From Loxodes magnus (lineage: Eukaryota > Ciliophora > Karyorelictea > Loxodida > Loxodidae): a stretch of DNA of 64,000 nt. Shown in pieces: positions 36,175 through 49,461 of this stretch. Under the pieces are notes generated by a model. The model did not search any database. It was not told where the DNA came from and worked only from the letters and a program-made list of their open reading frames with translations. The stretch covers positions 62,001 through 126,000 of the forward strand of contig CAMPDV010000896.1 of NCBI GenBank assembly GCA_946699065.1. The letters are read 5' to 3'. The translations under genes and the position numbers were made by a program. How positions within the stretch are numbered: position 1 is the stretch's first letter; each line of letters begins with the position of its first letter.

Positions 36175-39100
36175 ATGTCTATTTCTTCAAGTAAGCCTTC
36201 AGGTAATAAAAATTCTTCTCTTATTAGTTCCATATCTTCATCATTTTCTTCTTCAATATCTCTTGTTCTTCTGTCTTCTTCTATCTACGTTTTATTGATT
36301 CTTTGTTACAAGCGTCCATTATTTTTTTTACATATTTTGCTAATTTTCGTTTCTAATTCTTTTCTTCTTAATCAAGCTTTTATAAAATCATAAAAATTAT
36401 CCTTTTCCTGCTCTATAATCTTTTCCTATTTCTTTTTTTCATTCAATTTTCTTTTCTAAGTATCCTTTTTTTCTTTTTTCTAAAATGTTTTTGATATAAT
36501 CTTTTATTGTCAAGTCAGTTTTAACTCTTTTTTACTCTTCTTAGGTTCTAATTAATTTTTCGAATTTTGCCGTACCTCATATTATATCAAATAGTTCCAT
36601 TCCTTGTCTTTCTACTCCTATTGTTCTTAACTTTCTAATACATATTTATCTACTTTCTTTGTATTCTGAACATTTTTCTATGATATGCCTTTCGTTTTCT
36701 CTTGCATCATTACAGAAAGGGCATTTGCTTGTCGCAACTAGGTGTCTTTCTTTTAAACAATCCTGGCTCCCGTTACATCTCGTTCTTATTCTAAATATGC
36801 AGCATATTTCTTCTTTTCTATTTTTATTGTATCTCAGGTAGTTGGGTGGTCCTATTACATATTCATCAAATCATGTTTTTCTATACTGTAGAGTTGTTAT
36901 CATTTACTCCATTATTTCTCTATCTTCTACGTATACTCTATATTCTCAAATTGCACGATTAATGTTTTTCTTCCCTTTTTGATTATTATTACCATCATCT
37001 ATAAATATATTTTTGTCTTCAATTTTTAATTCTAATCTTATTGTCGTGCAGTATTGTTCAAAAATAAAGTTCTCTTCTTTACTTAGATCGAACATTAATC
37101 CATCTACTGTTTTTCCTTAGTTACCTATTAGTCTGCCTCTTAATCTCAGCGTTTTCTGCCATAGGTAATGTTTAAATTTCATAAACTGTAACTCGTATTC
37201 TAGCATCTCATTTTACACTTAGAAAGGGGCATCTATGATTGCTCGTAAAGATCTTCTCTATATTATTTCTAATTGTTCCATCACTTATTTTCCTACAAAT
37301 TATTCACAATATGGGATAACTTCTGTCCCATAGCTGAATACTGAGCTTACGAACGTTTTTATCATTATACCTGCGTTATATGGTGTTAATCCCTTATTCA
37401 TTGTTATTTTACCCAGTATTCATGTTTACATCTTTTATGCTGCTTCTAGTCTGTTCTCCATGTGTTTTTCAAAGCTGATGGTTTCTTCTATTATATGCCC
37501 TAAGTACTAAAAGGACGTTACTCTTTCGATTCTTAAGTTTCCCACCTCAATAGTATTGCCTATATTTTCTCAGTTTCTATTTTCTGCTGCTTTTCATATC
37601 ATTCATTTTGTTTTATCTGCAATTTCCAGTTTGTATTTTTCTGCCCATGAGGTTAAATTTTTGATTACTTCCTCTAATTATTCTAATCACTTATTAAGGC
37701 TAGGTCATCTGCATATGCAAAACATCCTGCATATATTTCTTGTGTTCATCCCTCTTAGTTTTTAAAGTCAAACGTAATTCCTAGCTTTTAATCTTCCAAG
37801 CTATGGAGAAGTCTTGCTATTATTAAGTTAAATAGTCTTGGCGACGTTATGCTTCCCTGTTTTAGTCCTTTATTTGTCGCGAATGATTTTGCTATTTATT
37901 CATTGATTTTAAGTTTAATTTCTTCTTCACAGTAGAAGTTTGCTAGGAGTTTAATTATCTATTCCGGTACTTTTAGATCGTTTAGGATTTATCATATATC
38001 TTTTCTTTGCGCCGAGTCGTACGCTTTCTTAATATCAACAAATATTACGAAAACATCTTTTTTGTTCCGTATTGATAATTCCTATACTGTTCTTAGGTTG
38101 AAAATTTATAGTGAGCATGATTTTCCTTTTTTAAAGCCATATTAATATTCGCTTTCATCATTATGCAGATATCCTTATAGTTGCTAGAAAATTCAGGCAT
38201 CTACTATTTTTAAAGCATGATTCAGTAAAGAGATTGGTCTATAATTCATCGGGTTCATCTGTCCTCCTTTTTTGTATATTAATATTATGTATTATTATTT
38301 CATCTCTTAAGGTATTACTCCCTCTTAAATCATCTTAACTATCGTTTTACATGTTACTTCTGTTAGTTTTTTCCCACCTGCTAATATTGTGCCTACTTGT
38401 ATTTCATCAGGTCCTGCTGCTTTTCATTTCGCCAATTAGTTGATGATTTCTCAAATTTCATATTCGTTTACCACTATTTATCTCTTGTTTAAGAATTTAG
38501 TTGGTAGCGTATTATCGCCATCTTCATACAGTTTCTACCATTCATCCCTGAAAGTATTAACACTTCTTTTAATAAGGGTACTCATTAATTATTTTTTCTA
38601 TTAAGTAAGCTTTTTAGTTTCTTCCACATATCTGCTAGACTTCCTTTATTTACATTGTCCATAAATAGGTTTAGTTAGTTTCTTTTATCTTTTTTCTTGA
38701 TTAAATGTATTCTTATCTTACTCTTTGGTATTCTCTTTGATTCTCAATTTATTGATTTTCATTTATTTGTTTTCTGTTCTTTACCCTTTATTTTAATTGT
38801 TTGCTGCATTTTCTAAAGATTTTATTACACTATTTTGTTGTTTCTGAATATTTATATATCTTAGAGTTTTATGTTTTGGATTTTCCACATACTATTTAAA
38901 CTCCTTCTTATATCTTTTTCTTTCATCATTTATAAGTCTATGTGCCGTTTAGGTTATCAATTTCTTCTTCTTAGAGATTTTCTTGTATAAATCTTTCAAA
39001 TTTTTCTTATATATCTTTTTTCTTTGATAGTAGGTAGTTTATTTTTGCTATCTTTTATGGCTTTCTTACTTCTTTACCCATCTTTACCTATATAATACCA

Positions 39101-39260
39101 GGCCTTTGGTCACCTATTTCGTATGAGTAATAAAAATCACTCTTTAACACCTTTTCTCTCACACTCTCTTCGATTAAAAAGTAATCTATTTTATACTCAT
39201 TGTTTTAGTGAATAAAGGTACCTATTTCAGTTGGGTCTAGGCATATTAAATTATTCTGTT
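36175..39260 (-). CDS. LINE-1 ORF2: endonuclease end, reverse transcriptase, Cys/His knuckle
   Basis: In order on the minus strand: endonuclease C-terminus (IDYFLIEESVREKVL, GDQRPGIIQVKM) at about 39.2-39.08 kb; RT fingers MNPMNYRPISLLNHALKIV at about 38.25; motif A FVDIKKAYDSAQRK at about 38.03; GLKQGSITSPRLFNLI at about 37.86; catalytic YADD at 37704-37715 (CFAYADDLALIS); LEEVIKNLTSWAEKY downstream; knuckle CPFCNDARENERHIIEKC at about 36.7; end EEIDMY UGA. The frame changes by one base just after YADD, so this copy is probably inactive, although all catalytic Asp residues are present. UGA=Trp occurs inside the RT (EGWTQEIYAGC). Confidence 0.85.
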
Positions 39261-39342
39261 CCATATACTATAATAACATAAAAATTAAAGAATCTATTTA
39301 TCATATAAGTTGAATTTCTAGATTAATACAATAACTTTTAAT

Positions 39343-40230
39343 TCAAGCAGAGAAAATTAAATAGTTTAAGGATTATTCCAAAAGCTTTTTGTCATCATTA
39401 ACTTTTGGTTTTATTATTGCTTTAATTTTCTATAAGTAGATAGAAAAGGAATGGCTTAATCAGTAGCTATAATACTGATAATTTTAATAGTTACTAGTTT
39501 CAGGATCAATATAGTAACTTCCACAGAGATATACGCAAGGAATTCTTAAAAGAGCTTCTGTAAATTAATCATCTATGAATTCTGAATTGTTAGTTCAAAA
39601 ATAAAACCTATAAGAGATTCAACAAGCAAGTAATATCATCATAACCTAAGTAGCTTTTTATTTAAATTTATGCTGAATTATCAAAGTATTTAAAGTAATA
39701 TCCATTTAAAAGCTAGGAATCCTTGTAAGTTAAATCAATAACTTAAAATTAAAGCTTAGTTTTACAAATTTAGATAGCCTTATTATAACTGTGTTTCTCA
39801 ATATTTAATCCCTTTAAGCATCCACTAGTTACAAGATCTACCCAAACTAAACTTTATTTCTTCAAAGCAGTATAAAATGTATAAGACTTAAGAACTAATT
39901 CCATATTCTAATTTTATTCTACGTTTATATACACTTAATAAATGTTTGATGCTTAGCTTTAGTTAAAGAGGATAAAATTTAGTTCTTCTTATTTATTACA
40001 ATAACGATATAATCAGAATGCTAATGAAAAAGATTATTACTAAGCTGAGTGTCAATTCCAAAACCAAGTAACTATTTATCAATCTAAGTTTGATGAGCTA
40101 AATAATAGTCAGTTAGTTCCATAAACTTCCTGGTTGACTTAGGGAAAATTAGAAAATGCAAATCGAAATAAGCGGCAGGTAAATTTTTATGATATTAACC
40201 ATTATAAAAAATAATGAAATAATAAATTTA
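39343..40230 (-). CDS. hypothetical protein
   Basis: Minus-strand frame ending at UGA 39343-39345. Protein-like segments: HKNLPAAYFDLHFLIFPKST, RKFMELTDYYLAHQTQIDKQ, LLGFGIDTQLSNNLFHQHSD then YIVIVINKKN, and EALLRIPCVYLCGSYYIDPE. Composition is that of a soluble protein. No family recognised. Start not found; the frame is open to about 40.23 kb. The neighbouring LINE-1 truncation point lies only 80 bp from its 3' end. Confidence 0.5.
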
Positions 40231-40239
40231 AAGCTATAA

Positions 40240-41080
40240 TTAAATAACACTAATTTAATTGTTTAAAGATTCGTTAAAAGCAAAGTGAAGTGTATGAATC
40301 CAATCATAATCATCTTATTGAAATATATAATTATTTTTAAAAAGCAATTTTTTTAATTAAGCTTTATAGATTTTTTCTTCGCATAAATGCTTATAACCTT
40401 TTTTAATTTAATTAGTCATTTACCTTATATAATTTTTAAAGTCAAAAAATTAAATAATTGAAGGCTTTAAATATAATGTTAATGCTAAAATGAAATTAGG
40501 TATTTTTACGTTTGACTTTAATTATTAAATACAATAGATAGATAGCAAAAGTATTCAATTTTCAAACAGGTCCTTTATTTAAAATAAACTAATTAATCTC
40601 TATTGAAAAATATCGCATTAAATCAGAGTTTATTTCCTAAAATAATTATTTTTAGATTTAGATAAAACTTTAGAATTACAGCTTTGAAACCTTTTTAAAA
40701 ATTTTATGTGCTTTTTAGTTAACAAAAGTTTTTACTCTTACTTTATACAAACAATTTATTAAATTTGAATGAAAGATCTAATACCTAGTGAGACATGAAC
40801 ATGTAAGAAATTTTGCTCTGCAAGAATTTATTTTTGAATTATTTATCTAATAATTATTGGCAATAATTAACTTAGTTAAGAGGCAAATACTTGGATCCTG
40901 ATAATATACAAAGGTTATAATTAAAATGATCCATAAATAAAAATAAATAAATTGTTTATATTTCTCACAGATAAATGCAGAATTTATCTTATTTCTGGAT
41001 TATGACTCCAACTATGTAAAATGAATTTATCATTCATTTTCACTCTTTAGATTTTTATTAGACTGTTCTCTTTTCTCCAA
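40240..41080. other. AT-rich spacer
   Basis: No gene supported. Confidence 0.4.
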
Positions 41081-41087
41081 AAAAAAT

Positions 41088-41153
41088 GACAGCGGTGGGA
41101 TTTGAACCCACGCCCCGAAAGACTAGCGCCTTAGACCACTCGGCCACACTGTC
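41088..41153 (-). pseudogene. tRNA-Leu with anticodon arm deleted
   Basis: 66 nt, identical in arrangement to the tRNA-Leu at 62.6 kb but lacking 13 nt (GCTTAAGGCGCTA) that carry most of the anticodon arm. The deletion lies between two copies of AAGGCGCTAG, consistent with slippage. Acceptor, D and T arms are intact. About 75 bp of 5' flank (41154-41235) is identical to 62500-62574. Confidence 0.85.
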
Positions 41154-41291
41154 TTATAAATTCTTTTTCACCCTTCTTTTATAAATAGTTCGTAGTCCTA
41201 TATTGTTTTATACATCATTTTGTCTTTTTTTGTCATTTTTTTGGTCAAAAATTGTCCTTTTTTACAACTATTTCAAAACATTTCAAAAAAA

Positions 41292-41365
41292 TGCCGAAAC
41301 CCGGGATTGAACCGGGGACCTTTAGATCTTCAGTCTAACGCTCTCCCAACTGAGCTATATCTTTT
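41292..41365 (-). pseudogene. tRNA-Phe(GAA) with broken acceptor stem
   Basis: D arm, anticodon arm (loop CUGAAGA, anticodon GAA), T arm (CCCGG-TTCAATC-CCGGG) and the 3' acceptor strand TTTCGGC are all present. The 5' acceptor strand should be GCCGAAA but reads AAAGATA, so the stem cannot form. The 5' end appears to have been replaced by AT-rich DNA. Confidence 0.7.
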
Positions 41366-41379
41366 TTTTTTTATGTGAT

Positions 41380-42310
41380 TTTTCAACTTTTTTTCGTTTT
41401 TTTTATTCATATTATTCTATTTCAGAATACTGATTTAGTTTTTTTATATATTTATTTTCTTTTTTTTATTATTTTTTTTATTTTTTTTTCTCATTTGTCT
41501 CTTTTATTATTTTTAAAATTTCTGTTTTTTCTTTTTATTAGTGTTAACGATGCTTAAATTAATTATGTACATTTATTATTAATTAATTTTATATTTTTAC
41601 TTACATTTATTTTCGCATAGTTTTCATTCTTTAGAATACATTATTTTTTAAGATCATATTTTCTATCTTTATTTGAAAATCTTTTATTTTTTTTATTATA
41701 TTTACGAGTCCGCTCATCATCTTTTTATTTTTATTTTAGCTTTGTACTTTACTTAGTTCTTTGTTTTTTTAAGTGATATCTTTTTGATAAATGAAAGTGA
41801 TTTACTTTTTTATATTTTTCTAAAATTTCTAGTTTTTTTTCTCTTTTTTTTGTATTTTTCTTTTATTCTTACATCTATTTTTTCTTATTTTTAGCGACTT
41901 CTAAAATATTATTTAGAAGCAATGAATTTTTAAATCAACTATTTTATAAATTTATTTTCAATATTATTCATGATACATAGACCATCGATATCTTAAACTT
42001 TCTTTTAAAGTTTTTTCTTTAATTTATGAATCTCTAATTTTATGAAATTAATTTGACTTTTTTCAATGGTTTTAGATTAAAAATTTAATTTGTTATATTT
42101 TCTATCAGCTTATTTCATTTAATTTTTTTGAATTTTTCTATCGATAATTTTTTTTACTTTATCATGTTTTTTTCCTTTTATTTAGAATTATGAACTTAAT
42201 ATTTCAAGGAGTAAAGCATTCACTTTTTCACTTGTTTAATTTATAATGGCACCTTATAGATTTTCTTCTTTTATCTTTTTATGTTTTCTAAGTTTAAAAA
42301 TTATGTATCT
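41380..42310 (-). CDS. coiled-coil hypothetical region
   Basis: Minus strand reads as a long Lys/Gln/Ile-rich helix: LRKHKKIKEENLQGAIINQT, SEKVNALLLEILSSQFQIKG, KKLQKKVQDIDGLCIMNNIE. No start, stop or domain identified. Low-complexity composition makes it possible that it is not a gene. Confidence 0.4.
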
Positions 42311-42319
42311 AAGATTTTA

Positions 42320-43495
42320 TAGATTTCAATAGTGTTTGTGTGAATTTTTATCTCGAAAGTAACTAAAATTAATTTTCGAGCAAAGCTTTACTATTTAATT
42401 AGCGTACCTTTTATATTTATTGCTGACATTCTTTAGTTTATTTAGTAACTGAATGTAGAAATGATTTTACATGCTCTTTTTTCTTTTATTATAAAACTAG
42501 ATTGTTCAATTAAGTCCAGTTTATGAAGTTAATTACACTTATGAAATTGCAAAATTACAATATCTCAAAAATAAAATTTTTATTTAGTTTGAAAAGTCAA
42601 ACATTTAAAGAATCGCTCTTTAAGGATGAGACTTAAGATAAATGTTTAGTCTAATTTTTTGAAAAAAAGGGATAAAATTAGATTGATAAGTATTAAACAT
42701 ATCATTCCAAAAAAATTTGCTAAATAGTCTCTTTATATTATTAAACTTTAATTATAAAGCTAAGAATCTATTTTCATTAAGACTAAAAAGATAACAAGTA
42801 TTTTGATTTTAAATACAAGTGGTAAGTAAGAGATCACTATCAACTATTTAAGAGATGGTTGAGTAGAATATCTTAAATTATTAAGTTAAAAGAAAAAAAT
42901 GAAATATGCAGAAATGCTTTTTTTTATAAGAATATTTGGGCTGTTTTTTTCAGTCAGTATGCGAAATTAATTCACATAGATAGAATAAATATTTTTTACA
43001 ACTTAATAATAAGTTAGGAGACCTTGATTGTATGCAAATATATCACTAAGAATAAATAAGTGTTTTAGAATTAAAATCATAAGACATAATCATAATTTAA
43101 TAATCAAAGTAATTAAAATAAAAGCAAGGAGACAACTTAGCGAAATAAAATCTAGAACTGATTGCAATTAATACTAAAACAGAATCTGGTAAAAATAGAA
43201 GAGTATTCGTTTGAGATTGGAGTAAACGAGTAAGAGTTAATTTTGGATAATTATTCACTGTGGAAATTTATTTAAATTTACTCAAATAGCAATGTAATTA
43301 AAGATATTTAGCAATCTAAATAATTAATTAAGTTTGCTCAAGGTAAATTTAATATAATAAAGTTATCGTTAAGCATAGAGTCTTTTATAATTAATTTATC
43401 AGATTTGTTAGATTTATCTAACTATATAATTTACTTAATAGTTATTGATTATTTTTGTTTACAGTTTCAATTAAGGAATTTAAGTTCTAGAAATA
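42320..43495. other. AT-rich upstream region of the large kelch gene
   Basis: No gene supported. The last few hundred bases probably include the kelch promoter. Confidence 0.4.
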
Positions 43496-43504
43496 TATTT
43501 AAAA

Positions 43505-46500
43505 ATGCCTTTATTGCTATTAATCATATTTGAGTTTTTATTCAAGGTTTCTTAGTCAGAGTGATCACTATTTCCCTTTAGTGGCACTCCACCTCCTCCA
43601 CGTTATTGAAGTAGTGGTCAGCAATTTTCTGATAAATTTTTTATAATAACTCATGGAATGGGAACCACATAAATGCTAGATGATACCTGAATATATACCT
43701 TTCATAACTTAAAATGAACTAGAATGACTTTAACTAACAGTGAATTACCTGAAGCAAGGACTAGTCATTGTACCTCTAAAATTGAAGGTGAGAACTTACT
43801 AGTTCTTTATGGGGGATAAACTTAAAATGGAAACTAAAATGATGTTTGGGTTTTCAATATCGATTTTTAGTATTGAACTAAAGTTATTGTTTCAGGGAGC
43901 TCTCCTCCTCCTGCTAAAAAAAATGGGATGCACAACCTACTGAGATAAATTTGATTAAACATGGAAAATGCTGATTTTTGGAGGGATGGGATAAGAGCAA
44001 TATACTAATGATCTTTGGGAATTAAGCTTCTCAAACTGAAGATTCAAATAAATAACAACAACAGGTGAAAAACCTCTCAAAATGCGTTAACCGAATTTAA
44101 TTTTCATAAATGGACTTTTACTTCTAAAAAACGGAGATTACGAAACTATTTACGATGATTAAAACATGTATCTACTAAATCTTTCCTCTGGTGTTTGGAC
44201 GAGAAAAACAGTGTAAGGAGTTTTTCCTAAATGGACATATCTGAATGGAGAATGAGTTGATTGAGAATAAAAACGATGATATTAATTCTAAGGGTGAGAT
44301 TTTTATTATAACCATAATATAAATTAGAGCTACTACATAGATTTTAGTAACTTAGATGAAATAGTCTGATACAAATTGAAGATAGAAAATGATGATGTGA
44401 GTGAGAGAGATAATGCTATTGTTTCCTTTTATTAAGGTTGCTTTTATTTATTCTCAGGCTGAAGTTTGTCTGGCTGCAAAAACGACATAATTAGATTAAA
44501 TATAACTCAAAATATACTAAGATGGGAATAATTATATCCAGTTATGCAAACACCTGAGCCAAGAGCCTTTCATTCAGCAAATATAATTTCCAACATTATG
44601 ATTATCTTTGGTGGAGAACATAACGCAATAAAAAATAACGAAATATGATTTTTTGATTTTAAGACTAATATTTGAATCATGCCCAATTTTTAGGGAGATA
44701 TTCCATAATAGAGAAGTAAGCATGTTGCAGCAACACACGGTAAATATCTAGTGATATGAGGAGGAGTTGGATATAATAACTTCATTTTCAATGACATGTA
44801 CTTATATGATTCTTTTGCTTAAGTTTGGTAAAAGCAAGAACATTTTTCGGAAAGTCCTGTAGGTAAATATGGAAGTTGTGGAGCAATTATTGGGAATCAA
44901 TTTCTAATTTATGGGGGAATGGGTTAGAACGGAATATCAAGTGAACTATATTCTTTCAATTTTGGTTCTTACAAATGAACCTTACTTTCCTCAAAAGATT
45001 TATATGGTCCAAGAGAAATATACCATTGCCATGCTCATTAATGAAATGGCAAATTATATATTATTGGAGGTGAGAAATTATCGAAAGTTCCAACAGATGC
45101 AGTTTATGAATATAACTTGGAAACATAAAGGTGAAAGTTTATAAATGAGACTAAAAACCTATAATATACCGTTTCTTTATATGGAGTTGCTGCTTCGCAA
45201 AACTAAATTGTTTGATACGGTGGATCATTTTGAGATTTATTGAAAGATAATTTCATCGAAATGAATTTAGAGACAGGGGAAATTATTTTCTAGTAGCAGA
45301 ATAAAAGTACTAGAGCTTGACCTGGATTTGTGCTTGGGTAAAGTATGGTCTACTATTAAAGAAGAATAATAATGTTCGGTGGAGTAGCAGTTGCTAAATC
45401 ATCAGCTCAAATTTAGAAATCTTAGAATTAATTTTATATATATAATTTTGAATGTCCAATAGAAGAATGTGGTTGAAATTGCAGTGCAGGCACTTACTTG
45501 ATCTAAAACTAAAATTGCTTGCCTTGTGTAAAAGGCACTTACTGAGTTTAGGAGGGTAATTGTATTCCATGTGAATCAGGGAATTTTAATGGCCTTGAAG
45601 CTGCTTCTGATCATAAGTTCTGTAATCCTTGTAACAATGGAACATATGGACCAATTCCTGGCCTTGCAGAGTGCTACTAATGTCCTTAATCTTAAAAATG
45701 CTCAATAGGTACAATAATACCATAATTTTACTAAACCATTAATCAAACCTACTTTAAGTAACCAGAAAGCTATCAAATTGACAACGAAGAAATTAATGAA
45801 AAACTTAGATTTTTCGAGGTATTAATAGGAATTTTAGCTTTAATAGCATTCTTATTGATTTGCTGTTCTTAAAGTTTATATGATAAAATCTACAAAATAG
45901 ATTTATACAGTAATAAGCATAACTATAAATAGGAAATCCTTAGATAAAAAGCAACAAGAGTAGGTGGTTTCTTCACTGCTTTATTTTTATTTATCGCTAC
46001 CTTAATGATATGCATAAATTTAATTTTATACTTATAAAATAACATCAATGAAACTAAGGCCTTGATTCCAGTCCTTATTATTTTAGAGAGCTATAAGGTA
46101 ATCAAAACAGATTTTTATTTCACTCTTACTTATCTCTAATATGGTGGAAAATGCATTAACTAGACAGAGTTTATTAATTAGAATAAAGAGTGAACATAAT
46201 GTGTGGAATCATTAGATCTAAATTTAGAGTAATTTGGAGTTTGAGGATAAAGCAATCAAAACGCTCGATTAATTTAATGTAGAAAAGATGGGGAAAACTG
46301 CTTAATCAGACTATCTTTGTTTGATCAAAGTTTAACTTAAAATGCTATCATAACATTAACAGTCTTAGAAGAGAGAAGTTTCGCTAATGGGATAGAATTT
46401 AATGTTACTTCTACTTCTTCAATTCCAAATTAATATAGTACTGTCTTGATGAAAATATCCGCACCTCAAGGGAGAATATTTAGAGGCCCAACTTCAACTT

Positions 46501-47318
46501 CTATGACCATAATAGGAATTCCTTCAGTATTCAAGTCTGACTATGGAAGTATTAGAGAGTAAACAGGTTTTCATTTAATGAGTAAAGAATAAATAGAACT
46601 AGGCTCTACTTTCACTACGTAACAAATCCAAATAACTTAAGGAATTAGAACTTAATTAAAAATAGAACTACTAGAAAGTGGATTAAAAACGGTCCGAACC
46701 CTAAAATTTACTTTTTCAGCATTCGTTTAGGCTCTTATTGGATCAATAGTTGGAATAATGATAACATTGGGAGGTTTCATGTAAGTGGTAGAAATAATTT
46801 ATTGACATTACTCTAATAAAATATAGAAGAAGCGAGCTATAAAAAAATAATTCGAAAAATACTAAAATAAAATCATAAAGCTGAAGAAAAAAGAACCTGA
46901 GAATGAAGAAACTATCATAGTATCTAAAAAAGAATCTAATAAATAAAATCTATTTTCAGAGTCTGAAATTTCTTCTTAAACTCCTTTGAAAGCACAAATT
47001 GCCTATTAGAATAATTCATAACAAAAGGAAGTAAATGATCAAGATCCAGATGATTATTAAGAAAATTAAGTTAATTAATAAGAGATGACGTAAGCATTTC
47101 CTTCAGTTAAAATTACTTTAAAACAAAAAGAAAATTTTAAAATTATAGATTAGAATAATTAAGAATCGAGAGCAGTTAAAATTCAAAGTCCTTATGAAAT
47201 AGAAGAAGTAAAAGATTCAATGCCAATGAATTCCTACAACAACTTAAAAAGATACAAAACAGGAGATAATTCAGATCCTTTAATATTCGTGAATACGGCA
47301 AAAGATTATGAAAAGTGA
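43505..47318 (+). CDS. large kelch-repeat, Cys-rich, multi-pass surface protein
   Basis: ATG 43505 begins a signal peptide (MPLLLLIIFEFLFKVSQSEW). About eight to nine kelch repeats follow (ENLLVLYGGQTQNGNQNDVW, LIFGGMGQEQYTNDLWELSF, IIFGGEHNAIKNNEIWFFDF, YLVIWGGVGYNN, FLIYGGMGQNGISSELYSFN). Then comes a furin/EGF-like Cys-rich block (CPIEECGW, CLPCVKGTYW, CIPCESGNFNG, FCNPCNNGTYG), a membrane helix (FFEVLIGILALIAFLLICCS), further hydrophobic segments (GGFFTALFLFIATLMICINL; AFVQALIGSIVGIMITLGGF) and a long charged tail ending at UGA 47316-47318. More than twenty UGA codons are Trp. Length is 3n+1: one extra base in the A8 run at 43916-43923 shifts the frame; from 43923 to the stop the frame is continuous. 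Probably a surface adhesion or sensing protein. Confidence 0.9.
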
Positions 47319-47399
47319 CTTAAGATTTTTAATTTTTTAAATATCTATATCTCAAATTAAAAAATTTCATCTACTAATAGTTGAGTCATTAAAAAATAT

Positions 47400-49250
47400 A
47401 ATTATTTATCTATAATTTATTTATTTATTTATTTATTTATAAAACACGAACAAATAAAAAATAAAAATTATTTGGTATATTAATTCTGAGCAATAAATTT
47501 CTCAAACATTCTTATAAAAAGAGAAAATGAAGATTTTACCTTTTATAAAATGCTTTTCGATGTTTATAGTTTTAAGTATATTAATTCTCTAATTTAACTA
47601 GAGAAATTTATTTGAAATTATCTAGTTAATTTCTATGGATCATTAATAAATACATTTCTTAATTTAAGCATAATGCAAATGAATATTTGCTTATTTTTTA
47701 TTTATATGAGATTTTATTTCTTTCTAAGTAAAACTTATATAGATTTAAGCTTTTATTAGATTGTTATTACTGAAAGAATAAGGATTGAAGACATAATATT
47801 TATTATTGTATAGATATAACATGTTTTATCTATCATTAATCCTTATAATTAATGATATATACTTATATAAATTTAAAATTGAAGAAATCATAAAATAATT
47901 TTCAACTTTTAGTCTAGTTTCTTATAAAATTATTCAGCTACATTTAATTTATTATTAATATACTTCTTCTATCAATTTTAAATATAGCATTTTAAGTCTG
48001 CTTTAATTAGCTAAAATACTTAAATTAAGGTCTTAATTTAAGAAAATATAACCAAATTCGTGCTTAAATCTATTTTTTTATACTTCTTTTTCATCAGTCT
48101 AGTTTTTAAAAGATTATGTTTGATTTATCAAATTGCTTTATTTTTCAATCTTTAGAGTCTTTTAAGATTTTTATTAAAGGATTTTGCGAGAAAATTAAAA
48201 TGTATTTATTTAATTTGAATTTAAACTTTTTTAAATCTGAGTTTTAAGCAAGTCCTTAATCCTTGATAGTAGTTTTATTATTAGACCTAATTAAAATTTA
48301 AGCTTCTAATTTATTGATTTTCTCTAGTTTTTATTTGTTCTCTTTAAAAAATAAATATCAAATTTAATGTTTTTCCTTTTTACAAAATGCTTACTTTCTA
48401 TATTTTCACGTTTTTCTTAAATAAATTGTAAATTAAATTTCTAAAACTTCTTTATCTAGCAAGCATAAAGAATTAACACTTTATTTAGGATATATAATTA
48501 CTTAAAATAATTTTAAAATAAATTCTTAGTACTTATATTTTATTTAAATTTTACAAATAAACTACAATAGTTATCATTTAACATTTAAGCTTCATCTGAT
48601 TTATTTTAAATATGATTGCCAACTATATAGTCAGATATAGCTTGCTGTTATACGTAGTTTTATTCTTAATTTGATCAAATTAGGATTCTTTTAAGTTATT
48701 TATTTGTATTGTTTATTTATTATTTTCATAGTCAATTTTTATTAATGAGCATTCTTTTAAAGTTAAGAATTAGTTGCTTAAGGAAAATTTATCGAGATAT
48801 ATGAAACTTTTTGAATTAAAATATTGATATTCTGCTTTTTTAGTACCAAGATACATTTTAATAAATTTAGAATCTTAATCTTTTTCTTCTTTTTGTTCGA
48901 GTTTTATCTATTTGAATTCACTTAATTTCTAAATATACTAAACTCTCATGCAAATATAATCTCATATCTTTTCCTGTTCTTCTAAAGTATTTAAGATTAC
49001 ATCTAAAAGTTTATATTAAACCTGTTACTTGTTTTAATAAAGTTTTGAAACAAATTATTTTTTTTAGTATTGTCTTATTATTTTAGATTTTCTATCGATT
49101 CGTCATTCACTTTTTTTTCATCAGCTTCGATGATTTTTGCTAAATTGTTCAAATTAAAATAAGCTTAAAATTATATAAAAATGAACGAACATTATACTAT
49201 AAATTTAGAAGTCAGACCAAACTTTATTTTTTATAATCCTATACTCTGTA
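47400..49250 (-). CDS. coiled-coil hypothetical region
   Basis: Minus strand, convergent with the kelch gene. Frames give helical text such as KTLKIEKQSNLQNKHNLLKT, LIKADLKCYIQNQQKKYINN and KECSLIKIDYENNKQTIQIN. Frame continuity was not verified over the whole stretch and neither end is fixed. An (ATTT)n run at 47417-47441 resembles a LINE/SINE tail. Confidence 0.35.
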
Positions 49251-49461
49251 TCATCTGATTTAGCACAACTTTTTTTAATTTTTGATGCTAAGTAATTAAT
49301 GATTCAAGCACTAAAAATTTAATTTATGAATGAAAAAAGAAAAAAAGGCATCTATGCTTATAAATAAAAAAAACCATAGGCTTTTTTTTTAATTGGCTAA
49401 TACTTTTTAAAGTAGAGCTTAAATTTAAAATATTTTTAAATCTAGAAAATTAAAAAAATAT

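Larger units (their letters stand above)
36110..39265 (-). mobile_element. LINE-1, 5'-truncated copy with hairpin end
   Basis: About 3.15 kb on the minus strand, from the C-terminal part of an AP-endonuclease-like domain to the hairpin 36124-36154 and an AT tail. The last 0.75 kb matches the element at 1-770. The left limit of homology (39265) is where endonuclease-like coding text stops, typical 5' truncation. Confidence 0.85.
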
